From: Methylomonas sp. UP202 | GTDB taxonomy: Bacteria > Pseudomonadota > Gammaproteobacteria > Methylococcales > Methylomonadaceae | DNA length: 64,000 nt | Reading direction: 5' to 3' | Assembly: GCF_029910655.1 (NCBI RefSeq) | Contig: NZ_CP123897.1 | Location: 868,001 to 932,000, forward strand | Shown here: piece after piece, positions 44,217 to 53,192 of the stretch | Position numbering within the stretch: position 1 is the stretch's first letter | How the letters are laid out: each line of letters opens with the position of its first letter | Notes under the pieces: model-generated | Seen by the model: only the letters and a program-made list of their open reading frames with translations | Told to the model about the DNA's origin: nothing | The model's database searches: none | Program-made: the position numbers and the translations under genes

Positions 44217-45674
44217 TTAGCGCCGGTCGCGGCGGCGGTCCTCGCCGTCTTCGCGCGGCGATTCGTTAATGGCTTGTAGCGGATCGAAGCCCAGTGCGTC
44301 GGGCGGTCGGCGCCTGTCCAGCAATTGTCGGCGATCGTTCGGAGACGGCCGGTGCGGGTAAACCCGAATGCCGGTTATCGTTTGCAAGTTGCGCAATTGT
44401 GGATTGGGATTCAGATAGTCCGCCAGCCAGACCGCGAACAGACCCGCCCCCACGCTGGCGGCCAACGCGATCGCGGCGGCTAGCCAATAATCCGGTCGAA
44501 TCGGTTCGGTCGGCAGGGTTGCCCAATCGATCACGCTCAATTGCGGATGGGTCTGGCGCTGTTTGACTTCGATGTCCGCCAAGCGCTGCTTGGTGTCTTG
44601 CTGCAGTTTTTCCAGGTCTTCCAGTTCTTGCAGCATCGCTTGGTATTTTTCGAATTGTCCAGTGTATTCGGCGGCTTTTTGCTTGTGTTGAGCCAGTTGC
44701 TTTTGCAAATCCGCGACGGTGCGTCGGGCGGCCACGTAGGCGGTGTTTGCTTCCTGCAACATGAAATCGGTGCCGCTATGCTCTTTTTCGCTGATCTTGG
44801 CATCGAGTTCGCTCAACTGCTGTTTGACGATTTTCATGGTCGGATGAAAATCGATGTAATGCTCGGTGTAGCGGCCGCGCAGGTTTTCCAGTTTGTCGCG
44901 CAAGCGTTCCGCGGTTTCTTGCAGAACCGCCAAACTGCGGCTGTCTTGGTTCGGAATCACCGGCCGACCTTCTTCGATCGCGGCGCGGATCGCTCCGACT
45001 TTCGCTTTCGCCTTGGCTTCTTCTTCCAGCGCGTTATTCAGGGAGGCGTTGAGACCCTGCAGGCGGGCGTGGGCTTGGTTGTCGCTACTATCTTGGGACA
45101 GAATATTGTGGGTTAGTCGGAACTGATCCAATTCGCGGCGTTTTGCCGACAACAATAGTCCCACCCGATCCAGTTCGCCGTCCAGGGTCGCCGTGGATTG
45201 AGCGGTGACTTGGCGAATGTAGTCTTCGCGGAGTTGTCGATAAGTTTCTATCCAGGCGTTCAGAATCACTTGCAGTTTTCCAGGGTCGTAGCCTTCGGCG
45301 TGTAATTTAATCAGATTGCTGTCGGCCACCGGCGTGGCGCCCAGCATTTTATGCAGATCCGCGACGTCTGTCGGCGCGGACCGCTCGCTGAGACGCGCGG
45401 CGGTTTTTTCGAGGATGTCCTGGCCGAGCAAGACCTGAGCCTGGATGCCGGTCTGTTGCGGATCGGCCTCGGCCGGCGCTTGGTCGACCTGGGCGGATTC
45501 GCTGGTCAATACCGAAGCCTCGCTACGGTATATGGCCGGTTGCATAAAAATCAGAATTTGAGAAATCGTAAACAACGGCAGGAAGGCCAGCAAAAACAAG
45601 CTGATGCGCTGCGGAATTCTTAATGGCGGTGTTGGGTACGCGTTAGCGTATTGTCGGAACGATTTGAGAAACAT
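44217..45674 (-). CDS. Wzz/GumC-type polysaccharide chain-length or co-polymerase protein
   Basis: The 485-residue protein is taken from ATG 45674, after GAGGAG. It has a membrane helix near residues 24-44 (ISLFLLAFLPLFTISQIL). A periplasmic domain follows with a long coiled coil (about residues 190-370), with ENLRGRYTEHYIDFHPTMKI and QLSVIDWATLPTEP just before a second membrane helix (about 392-414). This is the PCP layout. There is no C-terminal Tyr kinase domain; the last 70 residues are rich in Asp and Arg. It should control chain length or export of a polysaccharide, possibly the one built by the cluster at 11-23 kb. It is transcribed away from the HD-GYP pair. Confidence 0.75.
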   Translation of the reverse strand: MFLKSFRQYANAYPTPPLRIPQRISLFLLAFLPLFTISQILIFMQPAIYRSEASVLTSESAQVDQAPAEADPQQTGIQAQVLLGQDILEKTAARLSERSAPTDVADLHKMLGATPVADSNLIKLHAEGYDPGKLQVILNAWIETYRQLREDYIRQVTAQSTATLDGELDRVGLLLSAKRRELDQFRLTHNILSQDSSDNQAHARLQGLNASLNNALEEEAKAKAKVGAIRAAIEEGRPVIPNQDSRSLAVLQETAERLRDKLENLRGRYTEHYIDFHPTMKIVKQQLSELDAKISEKEHSGTDFMLQEANTAYVAARRTVADLQKQLAQHKQKAAEYTGQFEKYQAMLQELEDLEKLQQDTKQRLADIEVKQRQTHPQLSVIDWATLPTEPIRPDYWLAAAIALAASVGAGLFAVWLADYLNPNPQLRNLQTITGIRVYPHRPSPNDRRQLLDRRRPPDALGFDPLQAINESPREDGEDRRRDRR

Positions 45675-46117
45675 CGCTGTGTTCTCCTCATGTCGGCACA
45701 AATTACGGTGGTTCTTGCGGCCGGCGCATGTGCCGGACCGTGCGGTGGATCTGGGCCGAAGCAAGGCGCCGGAAGATCGCCGGCGTGGCTGGAAAGGGCA
45801 GGGAGGTCCGCCGAGGTACGCAGTGTAACGCAATCGGCGGCGAGTGTAATCGGGTTTTCCAGGTTGTCGGGCGACGTGCGTCGGCTATAGTCCTATTCAT
45901 GCATAGCGATGGGCGTTTGCGAGCCGCCGGGAATAGCGGTGGATGGGGAAAGGGGAGAAGCGTTGGCTCGCCCACGGTGCGCCGCGATGTGAGCGGTCTT
46001 GGAATGGCACGGCGGCGGATTCGCAAAATGTGCGAGACAAATCAATATTTTGTGGCATCCAAGCGTGTTAGGCCGGTCGATCTATTGCACAATGCCGGCT
46101 CGATTTTGGTGGGATCT
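45675..46117. other. Divergent regulatory region between the Wzz-like and HD-GYP genes
   Basis: This is 443 bases without a supported gene; the open frame entering from 45728 is an upstream extension of the HD-GYP gene without protein-like content. It must hold promoters for both directions. One plus-strand promoter candidate is listed separately. Confidence 0.5.
45864..45891 (+). promoter_or_regulatory. Sigma-70-type promoter candidate for the HD-GYP pair
   Basis: TTGTCG (45864-45869), a 16-base spacer and TATAGT (45886-45891). The -35 hexamer is the same as in the promoter candidate of the other HD-GYP gene. The leader to the start codon would be about 220 bases. Confidence 0.4.
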
Positions 46118-47344
46118 ATGTCTGCGAATAAAGCTGGAATAATCAGAATGCATGTTTACGAACTCAGAGTCGGAATGTGCGTATGCGAGTTGGAAGCACC
46201 GAAAGGCGAAAATCCGTTTATGCTGGATCGCATTGTCATCGAAAGCCATGCGGATATTCAGGCCATACAGGCGGTTTGCGATTACGTTTATATCGACGTC
46301 AAGTTTCAAAAAGACCATACCGGAGCCATTCCGACTCGCTCGACCGAGGCGCGCAAACAGCTCAGTTTTGCGCGTTCTTTCGAACAGACCGCCGTCACCT
46401 TTCAGCGCGTCGGCAATTTGATTAAGACCGTGCTGGACGATATTCGCTTCGGTAATCAATTCAATACCGAGGCAGTCAAGCAAGCGGTTGCCGAATGTGT
46501 CGACCAAGTGCTGGAACATCCCGAAACCATGTTATTGCTGACCCAGTTGAAGGACCAGGATCAATACACCGCTCAACACTGTATGAATGTGTGCATTTTG
46601 GCGATCCTGCTCGGCAGGGAATTGAAGTATTCGGTCGAAGACCTCAACAAGATCGGCTTTTGCGGGTTGATGCACGACGTCGGCAAAATGAAGGTGCCGT
46701 TGGAGATTTTGAACAAGCCCGGCAAGCTCGACAAGTTCGAACTGGACATCATGCGCAATCACACGGTCTACGGCCGCAACGCGTTGATGTCGGCCAGAGG
46801 GGCATTCCCCGGCGCGGTCGATGTCGCGCACAACCACCATGAACAACTAAACGGCGGCGGTTACCCGCGCGGCTTGGATAAATCGGCGTTGTCCGATTTC
46901 ACCAAAATGGTTGCCGTCGTCGATACCTACGACGCGATGACCAGCGACCGGGTTTATCAGCACGGTCAACCGCATTTGATTGCGTTGGGCACGCTGGTCA
47001 AGGGGATGAGCCAACGTTACGAAGCCCATTACGTCACGCATTTCATTAACTGCATCGGCTTTTATCCGCAGGGCAATGCCGTCGAATTGAGTAGCGGCGA
47101 AATCGGCATCGTGGTCGAACAAAACAAGGCCGATCGTTTGAAACCAAAGATATTGATCGTCAAGGATAGCCAGCGTAGCGACATCGAGCCCCGGTTGCTG
47201 GACTTGGCCAAACCGGTGGCCGATCCACAGGGAAACCGCTATGCCGTCAAGCAAGTGGTGCGCGCCAAGGATTATCGGTTGGATTTGAACCAATATTACC
47301 GGGATGGCTTGTTCGTCAAGGACTATGCTGTAGCCGGAGCCTAG
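46118..47344 (+). CDS. DUF3391 and HD-GYP domain protein, predicted c-di-GMP phosphodiesterase
   Basis: The 408-residue protein is taken from ATG 46118, preceded by GGTGGGA; ATG 46148 is an alternative. DUF3391 is at the N-terminus (MHVYELRVGMCVCELEAPKG). The HD-GYP domain has DQYTAQHCMNVCILAILLG, LMHDVGKMKVPLEILNKPGK, HNHHEQLNGGGYPRGL and VVDTYDAMTSDR, with all metal-binding residues and the GYP signature intact. It should hydrolyse c-di-GMP. It is 20 bases upstream of a second, degenerate member, so the pair is probably cotranscribed. Confidence 0.88.
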   Translation: MSANKAGIIRMHVYELRVGMCVCELEAPKGENPFMLDRIVIESHADIQAIQAVCDYVYIDVKFQKDHTGAIPTRSTEARKQLSFARSFEQTAVTFQRVGNLIKTVLDDIRFGNQFNTEAVKQAVAECVDQVLEHPETMLLLTQLKDQDQYTAQHCMNVCILAILLGRELKYSVEDLNKIGFCGLMHDVGKMKVPLEILNKPGKLDKFELDIMRNHTVYGRNALMSARGAFPGAVDVAHNHHEQLNGGGYPRGLDKSALSDFTKMVAVVDTYDAMTSDRVYQHGQPHLIALGTLVKGMSQRYEAHYVTHFINCIGFYPQGNAVELSSGEIGIVVEQNKADRLKPKILIVKDSQRSDIEPRLLDLAKPVADPQGNRYAVKQVVRAKDYRLDLNQYYRDGLFVKDYAVAGA

Positions 47345-47364
47345 CGGCGCGGCGGACGGCTGGC

Positions 47365-48525
47365 ATGATCAAAAAAATTAGCGTCGAGCAAGTGGAGATC
47401 GGGATGTATATCGTCGATACCGATCGAACATGGCTGGACTTGCCGTTTTTTCGAACCCGCTTTGCGGTGACCTCGGCCAAACAAGTCGCGACCTTGCGCG
47501 AGTATTGCCGGTTTGTGTGCATTGACACCGCCAAAGGCAAGGATATTAGCGATTCGCCGCCGGCCGGCGCGATTCCCTCAAGCGCGGATCTGGATACGAC
47601 GACTTGGGAAGGCTGTTACGCTGCGGTTCGTCTCGGCTACGCCGACGTTTTGCGGCGCGTGGCGGCGGAAAATACGCTGGATTTTGCGACGGTTGATAAG
47701 CTGGCGGCGGAGTTGGAGCAGGGGATTTCGCCGGACTCCGGGCGGGTTTGGGGAGGCTTAATGCGCGCTACCCAACCGGACCCGGCCGCGAAAGCGGTCA
47801 ATGCCGCCGCGTTGGCGTTGGTTTGGGGGCTGGCGACAGGACTGTCGGCCGAGGCCTTAAGACACTTGGGCAGCGGCGCGCTGTTACTCGACATTGGCCT
47901 ACAACGTTTGCCGGACGCGATACGAGCGGCCGAGCGGCCCTTGGACGTCGGCGAAACGGCTTTGTTTCGGCAACATCCGCAATGCGGACGCGATATGTTG
48001 CTGGCGGCTTCCGACGTACCGGCCGAGGTATTGGACATCGTGCTAAATCATCATGAACGAGCGGACGGCAGCGGCTATCCGCGCGGACTCGGTGGGGGAG
48101 ATTTGAGCAGAGCGGGGCAAATCGCGGCGATGGCCGCCGAGTGCGAGGATTTGTGCTGGGAACACGCCGGTCGCCCGGCGATGAGCGGTTTACAAGCCTT
48201 GGCAAGCATTTATAACGCCGGAGCGCGGCTATTCGACGGCGATTTGACCGCCGATTTCGTGCGGGCGCTAGGCGTTTGGCCGCCGGGTTGTTTGGTCGAA
48301 CTGGCCGGCGGCGAGTTAGCCGTGGTTGGAGACATTCCGGCATCCGAATTCGGCGCGCTTAGCCTAAGGCCGGTCACCAATTCGGCGAAGGAGTTGCTTG
48401 ATTTTGCCGCCGATCCCAATCGCACGGTGAGGGTATCGGCGAGTGAAATCGTCCGCATACTGTCGCTGGCGGACCCGATTGCCCGATTTGTCCGCTATTA
48501 CCTGCGGCAATGCGGGGGCCATTAA
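47365..48525 (+). CDS. DUF3391 and degenerate HD-GYP protein, probably catalytically inactive
   Basis: The 386-residue protein has a DUF3391 module (ISVEQVEIGMYIVDTDRTWL) and an HD-GYP domain. Key residues are changed: the HD pair is LLDIGLQRLPDAI, with His replaced by Leu, and the first helix reads VNAAALALVWGLA without the usual His. The later HHERADGSGYPRGL is intact. Loss of metal ligands predicts no phosphodiesterase activity. A role as c-di-GMP sensor or as regulator of the active neighbour upstream is a reasonable inference. It is shorter than the neighbour in the linker. Confidence 0.82.
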   Translation: MIKKISVEQVEIGMYIVDTDRTWLDLPFFRTRFAVTSAKQVATLREYCRFVCIDTAKGKDISDSPPAGAIPSSADLDTTTWEGCYAAVRLGYADVLRRVAAENTLDFATVDKLAAELEQGISPDSGRVWGGLMRATQPDPAAKAVNAAALALVWGLATGLSAEALRHLGSGALLLDIGLQRLPDAIRAAERPLDVGETALFRQHPQCGRDMLLAASDVPAEVLDIVLNHHERADGSGYPRGLGGGDLSRAGQIAAMAAECEDLCWEHAGRPAMSGLQALASIYNAGARLFDGDLTADFVRALGVWPPGCLVELAGGELAVVGDIPASEFGALSLRPVTNSAKELLDFAADPNRTVRVSASEIVRILSLADPIARFVRYYLRQCGGH

Positions 48526-48540
48526 AGCCGCCGGCGAAAC

Positions 48541-49557
48541 TTAGCCCGGTTGGCTTTTAGCGCGGGCCGGCAGCAAGCTTCTCGCCAACTCCACGACACT
48601 GTCGGCCTTGATTTGATTGATCGAGAAATCCAGCTTGTTCAGTTTGAAGGGGTCGACGACGGACGGCGACTTCAACACCTTGTTGATGGCCGTTTGGTAA
48701 ACCCGGCTGACCGGCGTCGGTCCGAACAGCGTAATCGATGGCCGGTTCAAACCCCAGGCCATGTGGGTCGGTCCGGTGTCGTTGCCGATCAACAGGTCGC
48801 AACGGGCAATCGCGGCCTTTAGGTCGTTAAAACTCAGTTTCGGCAGCGGCCGCGCCAGACTGCGTTCGGCCAGCCATTGCGCCATCCAGTGTTCTTGCTG
48901 GCTGCCCCAGCAAATCAGCATATTGGCTTCCAAGCCGAAAATGACCCGCAGGTACTGCTCCAGCGGATAATTGCGGCTGGGCCAGGTCGAGCCGATCACC
49001 AAAATGACGTTGGGCTGGTCCGGTGCGAAGTACTCGTTCAACTCGGCGGTCGGCGGCGTGAAGTACAGAAAGGGTTGTTTGGCTAAAATCCGCTCGGGGC
49101 CGATGTCCAGGCCCAGCGGTTGGGTCAGCACCGCGACGTTGCGGTCTATCGTGTTGGCATCGTAGGGAAACGCCACGGTTTCCCGATAAAACCAGGCCGC
49201 GAACTTCTCCCGGATCGAATCCCGGTCGAATCCGACGCAATTGGCCGACAACAGGCGCGCGACCAGCGCCGATTTAATCAAGCCTTGGGCGTCGATGACC
49301 AGATCGTAATTCGCGGCGGCATAGCCGCGCACCTTGGCAATTTCGCTAAAAATCGCGGCTTTGTTCGATTTCAGCGCTTTCAGATTGACGGTCAGGACTC
49401 GGTTGACGTGGGGATTGTGCTCGACGATGCCGGCAAAGCCTGCCTCGACGATCCAGTCGATTTCGCTATCCGGTAGCGCTTCCTTGATAAATTGCAGCGC
49501 GACCATCGAATGGACGATGTCGCCCAGAGCGGACAGTTTGACGATGGCGATTTTCAT
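48541..49557 (-). CDS. waaC: Lipopolysaccharide heptosyltransferase I
   Basis: The 338-residue GT9 enzyme begins MKIAIVKLSALGDIVHSMVA, the WaaC N-terminal motif. It has DLVIDAQGLIKSALVARLL, VILVIGSTWPSRNYPLEQY and LIGNDTGPTHMAWGLNRPSI, the donor-binding region. It adds the first L,D-heptose to Kdo2-lipid A in the cytoplasm. It starts 4 bases after waaF ends. The gene order ilvE-waaF-waaC on one strand suggests a single transcript. Confidence 0.9.
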   Translation of the reverse strand: MKIAIVKLSALGDIVHSMVALQFIKEALPDSEIDWIVEAGFAGIVEHNPHVNRVLTVNLKALKSNKAAIFSEIAKVRGYAAANYDLVIDAQGLIKSALVARLLSANCVGFDRDSIREKFAAWFYRETVAFPYDANTIDRNVAVLTQPLGLDIGPERILAKQPFLYFTPPTAELNEYFAPDQPNVILVIGSTWPSRNYPLEQYLRVIFGLEANMLICWGSQQEHWMAQWLAERSLARPLPKLSFNDLKAAIARCDLLIGNDTGPTHMAWGLNRPSITLFGPTPVSRVYQTAINKVLKSPSVVDPFKLNKLDFSINQIKADSVVELARSLLPARAKSQPG

Positions 49558-49561
49558 CCGC

Positions 49562-50569
49562 TCAGGGGGCGAGTAGCGCTAATACCCGTTCCGGCGCGAT
49601 GTCGGCCAGACAGCGGGTGTGACCGAGTGGGCAGTCACGCTGGAAACACGGCGAGCAATCCAGGCCCAGGGTCAGAATTCGCGCGTTGGGGTGTAAAGGC
49701 GGCGTGAATCCCGGATCGGACGAGCCGTACAGCGCGACGACCGGCTTGTCCAGGGCGGCGGCGACGTGCATCAAGCCCGAGTCGTTGCTGACGACCGTAT
49801 CGGTCAGCGACAGTAAATCGACCGCTTCGGCCAGCGCGGTTTCGCCGGCGAAATTGCGGCAAACTTGGCCGGTCAGATCGTTGATGGCGTTAGCCACTTC
49901 GCGGTCCTTATCCGATCCGAACAGCCATACCTGCCAACCCTCCGCGTGTTTGGCCTTGGCGACGGCGGCGAAATGCTCGGCCGGCCAGCGTTTGGCCGGA
50001 CCGTATTCGGCACCGGGGCAGAGCGCCAAGATGTTAGTGTCGGTCGCCACCTCAAACTGGTCTACGACTCGCTGTCGTTGTTCGGCGGTTATCGCCAATT
50101 TCGGAAACGCATAGGCCGGCGGTTGTTCGGCGTCGGCCGGCCGGCCCAGCGCGACGAAGCGTTGCACCGTCATCGTCAAGCGGCGCTTATTCAGCCGGCG
50201 AGCGTCGTTCAGCAAGCCCCAGCGCAGTTCGCCGAGATAGCCGGTGCGTTGGGGAATGGCAGCGAAAAACGGTATAAAAGCCGACTTCCACGAGTTAGGC
50301 AGGACGATGGCCCGGTCATAACGCCCGCGAATTGACCGGCCCAGTCTAAAACGCGCGCTCAGCCCGAACTCGCCGTGCCCCAACGGCATCGCGATGCCAG
50401 CGCGCACTTCCGGCATCCGCGCCAACAGAGGCAGCGACCAGGCCGGCGCCAGGACGTCGATGTGACACTCGGGATGTTGTTGCTGGAGGGCGATGAACAG
50501 GCTTTGCGCCATCACCATGTCGCCGACCCAGGACGGGCCGACGACCAGGATGCGATGCGGGGAAGGCAC
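49562..50569 (-). CDS. waaF: Lipopolysaccharide heptosyltransferase II
   Basis: The 335-residue GT9 enzyme starts at GTG 50569 with RILVVGPSWVGDMVMAQSLF. NSWKSAFIPFFAAIPQRTGY, LCPGAEYGPAKRWPAEHF and VVSNDSGLMHVAAALDKPVV follow, and CSPCFQRDCPLGHTRCL near the C-terminus is usual in WaaF. It adds the second heptose of the LPS inner core. It lies 6 bases after ilvE and 4 bases before waaC. Confidence 0.92.
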   Translation of the reverse strand: MPSPHRILVVGPSWVGDMVMAQSLFIALQQQHPECHIDVLAPAWSLPLLARMPEVRAGIAMPLGHGEFGLSARFRLGRSIRGRYDRAIVLPNSWKSAFIPFFAAIPQRTGYLGELRWGLLNDARRLNKRRLTMTVQRFVALGRPADAEQPPAYAFPKLAITAEQRQRVVDQFEVATDTNILALCPGAEYGPAKRWPAEHFAAVAKAKHAEGWQVWLFGSDKDREVANAINDLTGQVCRNFAGETALAEAVDLLSLTDTVVSNDSGLMHVAAALDKPVVALYGSSDPGFTPPLHPNARILTLGLDCSPCFQRDCPLGHTRCLADIAPERVLALLAP

Positions 50570-50575
50570 GTTGGC

Positions 50576-51502
50576 TTAGGACACCAAGCTCAACCACTCC
50601 TTGCGGTCGGCGCGGCGGCCGTGAACGTAATCGAAGTACAAGGCTTGCAGTTTTTCGGTGACGGGTCCCCGGCTGCCGGAACCGATGTCGCGGTTGTCGT
50701 ACTGGCGGATCGGCGTGACTTCGGCGGCCGAGCCGGTAAAGAAGGCTTCGTCGGCCACGTAAACTTCGTCGCGGGTAATGCGTTTTTCGATGACTTCGTA
50801 GCCTTGCTCGCGAGCGATCGTGATCAAGGTGTCGCGGGTGATACCTTCCAGCGCCGAGGTGGTTTCCGGGGTGTACAGCTTGCCGTTGCGGACGATGAAC
50901 AAGTTCTCGCCGCTGCCTTCGGCGCAGAAGCCTTCGTGGTCCAGCAACAGTGCTTCGTCGTAACCGGTGGACAAGGCTTCTTGCAAGGCCAGGATCGAGT
51001 TTATGTAATTGCCGTTGGCCTTGGCCTTGCACATCGTGCTGTTGACGTGATTGCGGGTATAGGACGAGGTGCGGATGCGGATGCCTTTTTCCATGTTTTC
51101 CGCGCCCAGGTAGGCGCCCCAAGTCCAGGCCGCGATCATCACATGGACTTTCAGATTGTCGGCGCGCAAGCCCATGCCTTCGGAGCCGAAAAACACCATG
51201 CTGCGGATGTAGGCGCTGTCCAGATTATTCTTGGCGACCGCGTCCTTGTGGGCTTGGTTGATCTCGTCCTTGGAGTACGGCATTTTCATGTTCATGATAT
51301 GCGCGGAACGATACAGACGGTCGGTATGCTCGGCCAGTTTGAAAATCGCGGTGCCGGCGTCGGTTTTGTAAGCGCGCAGGCCTTCGAACACGCCGCAGCC
51401 GTAATGCAGGGTATGAGTCAGTACATGCACTTTCGCATCGCGCCAAGCGACCCATTGGCCGTCTAGCCATATCCAACCGTCTCTGTCATCCATCGTTGTC
51501 AT
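50576..51502 (-). CDS. ilvE: Branched-chain amino acid aminotransferase
   Basis: The 308-residue class IV PLP aminotransferase has HTLHYGCGVFEGLRAYKTD, KMPYSKDEINQAHKDAV, ANGNYINSILALQEAL following the PLP-lysine region, and EGFCAEGSGENLFIVRNG. SALEGITRDTLITIAREQGY follows. It catalyses the last step of Leu, Ile and Val synthesis. MTTMDDRDG gives two in-frame ATGs (51502 and 51493); the first is used. It is the head of an ilvE-waaF-waaC unit. Confidence 0.93.
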   Translation of the reverse strand: MTTMDDRDGWIWLDGQWVAWRDAKVHVLTHTLHYGCGVFEGLRAYKTDAGTAIFKLAEHTDRLYRSAHIMNMKMPYSKDEINQAHKDAVAKNNLDSAYIRSMVFFGSEGMGLRADNLKVHVMIAAWTWGAYLGAENMEKGIRIRTSSYTRNHVNSTMCKAKANGNYINSILALQEALSTGYDEALLLDHEGFCAEGSGENLFIVRNGKLYTPETTSALEGITRDTLITIAREQGYEVIEKRITRDEVYVADEAFFTGSAAEVTPIRQYDNRDIGSGSRGPVTEKLQALYFDYVHGRRADRKEWLSLVS

Positions 51503-51771
51503 CGTCTGAACCTGCTGTGTTGTTAAGTTAGCGCGCCGCTACGGCGAGAATCGGGCGCAAATTGTACTATAAACCCGACAATCGCGGCACTGGTCGGGCA
51601 CGCCGGGCGGTTTTCGCCAACCGGGCCATTCTCCAGCGCCGCGTTTACCAAAATTTACCTTTCCAGGCGTGGTTTTACGCGCCTTGCCGGTTAAAATTCA
51701 TCCACGGTCGCTCCGTAGCGGATATTCAGGGGGGAGGCGTTTGCGATCGACTTTAACCATCAGGAGGAAGC

Positions 51772-52599
51772 ATGTGCAGTGAAAGGAAATGGGCCGGAGT
51801 TGCCGCCGGTTTGATGCTGGCGGTCGGTCAGGCCGACGCCGCGTCGTTTCAGATCAATTTGAACTTTAGCGGCTTGACCAGCGAACAGGAAAGCTATTTC
51901 CAAGACGCCGCCGGTTTTTGGGAATCCATTATCACCGGCTACGATAGCGCGGTAAGCGATCAACGCATCAACGGCGTCACGATCAGCGCCTCGGCGGCGG
52001 CCATCGACGGTAGCGGCGGAACCCTCGGCTCGGCCGGACCTACCCAGACCTGGCAAACCAGTCGTTACAACACCGGCGGCTACTCGCTTACCCGGCTTGG
52101 CGACATGAAATTCGATACCGCCGACATCGCCAATATGATCAGCAACGGCACGTTCTTATCGGTGATCGAGCACGAAATGGCTCACGTGCTTGGCTTTGGT
52201 ACCTTGTGGGAAGCCAATGGCTTATATACCAGCGGCAGCGGCCAATACACCGGCGAATACGGTGTCGCGGCCTACCTTAGCGAATTCGGTCAAGCCGGCG
52301 CGACTTACGTGCCGGTGGAACAGGGCGGCGGCAGCGGTACCGCCGACGGCCATTGGAACGAGGTCGACAAAGGTGCCGCCAATACCGGCATCGTCGATAC
52401 CGAAGGCCACGACATGCGTTACGAACTGATGACCGGCTGGCTGAATGCGCCTGCCTTTTTGAGTAATACCACGATACAGTCGTTCCGCGACCTGGGTTAT
52501 TCCGTGGTCGCGCCGGTGCCGCTGCCGGCTTCGCTATGGATGTTCGCGGGCGCGCTGCTGGGATTCGTCGGATTGCCCGGCCGACGCCGGTCGGCTTGA
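51772..52599 (+). CDS. Secreted zinc metallopeptidase with VPLPA-type C-terminal sorting signal
   Basis: The 275-residue protein follows a strong CAGGAGGAAG ribosome-binding site. A signal peptide covers residues 1-24 (GLMLAVGQADA cleavage region). The zinc motif HEMAHVLGFGTLW near residue 133 is HExxHxxGxG, as in leishmanolysin-like metzincins, with an Asp/His-rich later part. The end, VAPVPLPASLWMFAGALLGF followed by a short Arg-rich tail, is a VPLPA/PEP-CTERM sorting signal processed by exosortase or archaeosortase-like enzymes. No exosortase gene is in the window. It probably acts at the cell surface or in the matrix. Confidence 0.8.
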   Translation: MCSERKWAGVAAGLMLAVGQADAASFQINLNFSGLTSEQESYFQDAAGFWESIITGYDSAVSDQRINGVTISASAAAIDGSGGTLGSAGPTQTWQTSRYNTGGYSLTRLGDMKFDTADIANMISNGTFLSVIEHEMAHVLGFGTLWEANGLYTSGSGQYTGEYGVAAYLSEFGQAGATYVPVEQGGGSGTADGHWNEVDKGAANTGIVDTEGHDMRYELMTGWLNAPAFLSNTTIQSFRDLGYSVVAPVPLPASLWMFAGALLGFVGLPGRRRSA

Positions 52600-53192
52600 T
52601 GGCGAGCGCGGGTAGCGGTCGGCATCGGCGCGCATCCGGCTGCTCGGCCCGCCGATGGTGGCGGGCGTTTCCGGCGCGGGTCTGGCTGGTATTGGGTCTG
52701 GCGCTGTCGGGGCCGGTCGGGGCTGGCGACTATGCGTTGCCGGCCAACGCCGACGCAGTGATACTGCGTTTCGATATGGCCGGCGGAATGCAGTCCCGGC
52801 CGGCCGACTCGCCGTTACTGACGTTGACGGCCGGCGGCCGCTTGACCGGGTCCGCCGCCTGGTTCGGCGACGGCGCGGATCGCAGCCGCCAACTGGCGCC
52901 GGCCGAGCTGCAAGCCTTGTTGACGTATCTGCTGGCCGACCAGCGCTTGCCCGATCTTGCCGCCGCCTCGATCGCCGAACGGATACGGGCCTTGCGGGCC
53001 GCCGACGGGCGTTTATTCAATATCGCCGACGCGCCAACCACGCGCATCGATCTGGCGTTACCGGAACACCGGCACAGCGTCGAATTTTATGCCGTCGATG
53101 CCGGCGCCCGCCAATTTCCGGAGATCGCCGAGTTACAGCGGTTGCTGGCGATCCAAAACCGCTTGCGCGACGTGCTGGACAGTCTGCGTTAA
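52599..53192 (+). CDS. Predicted exported protein of unknown function
   Basis: The 197-residue protein starts at ATG 52599, overlapping the metallopeptidase stop as TGATG. An Arg-rich start and hydrophobic segment (ARVWLVLGLALSGPVGAGD, residues 27-45) look like a signal peptide. The mature part (VILRFDMAGGMQSRPADSPL, APAELQALLTYLLADQRL) is not recognised. Coupling to the sorted peptidase suggests a partner, inhibitor or chaperone; this is inference. Its TAA overlaps the stop of radA on the other strand. Confidence 0.65.
   Translation: MASAGSGRHRRASGCSARRWWRAFPARVWLVLGLALSGPVGAGDYALPANADAVILRFDMAGGMQSRPADSPLLTLTAGGRLTGSAAWFGDGADRSRQLAPAELQALLTYLLADQRLPDLAAASIAERIRALRAADGRLFNIADAPTTRIDLALPEHRHSVEFYAVDAGARQFPEIAELQRLLAIQNRLRDVLDSLR

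Noticed and set aside
53189-53192. Overlapping stop codons of two convergent genes (TTAA) as a regulatory feature
   Set aside because: Both genes are complete and a shared TTAA at convergent stops is a common economy; nothing further supports regulation.
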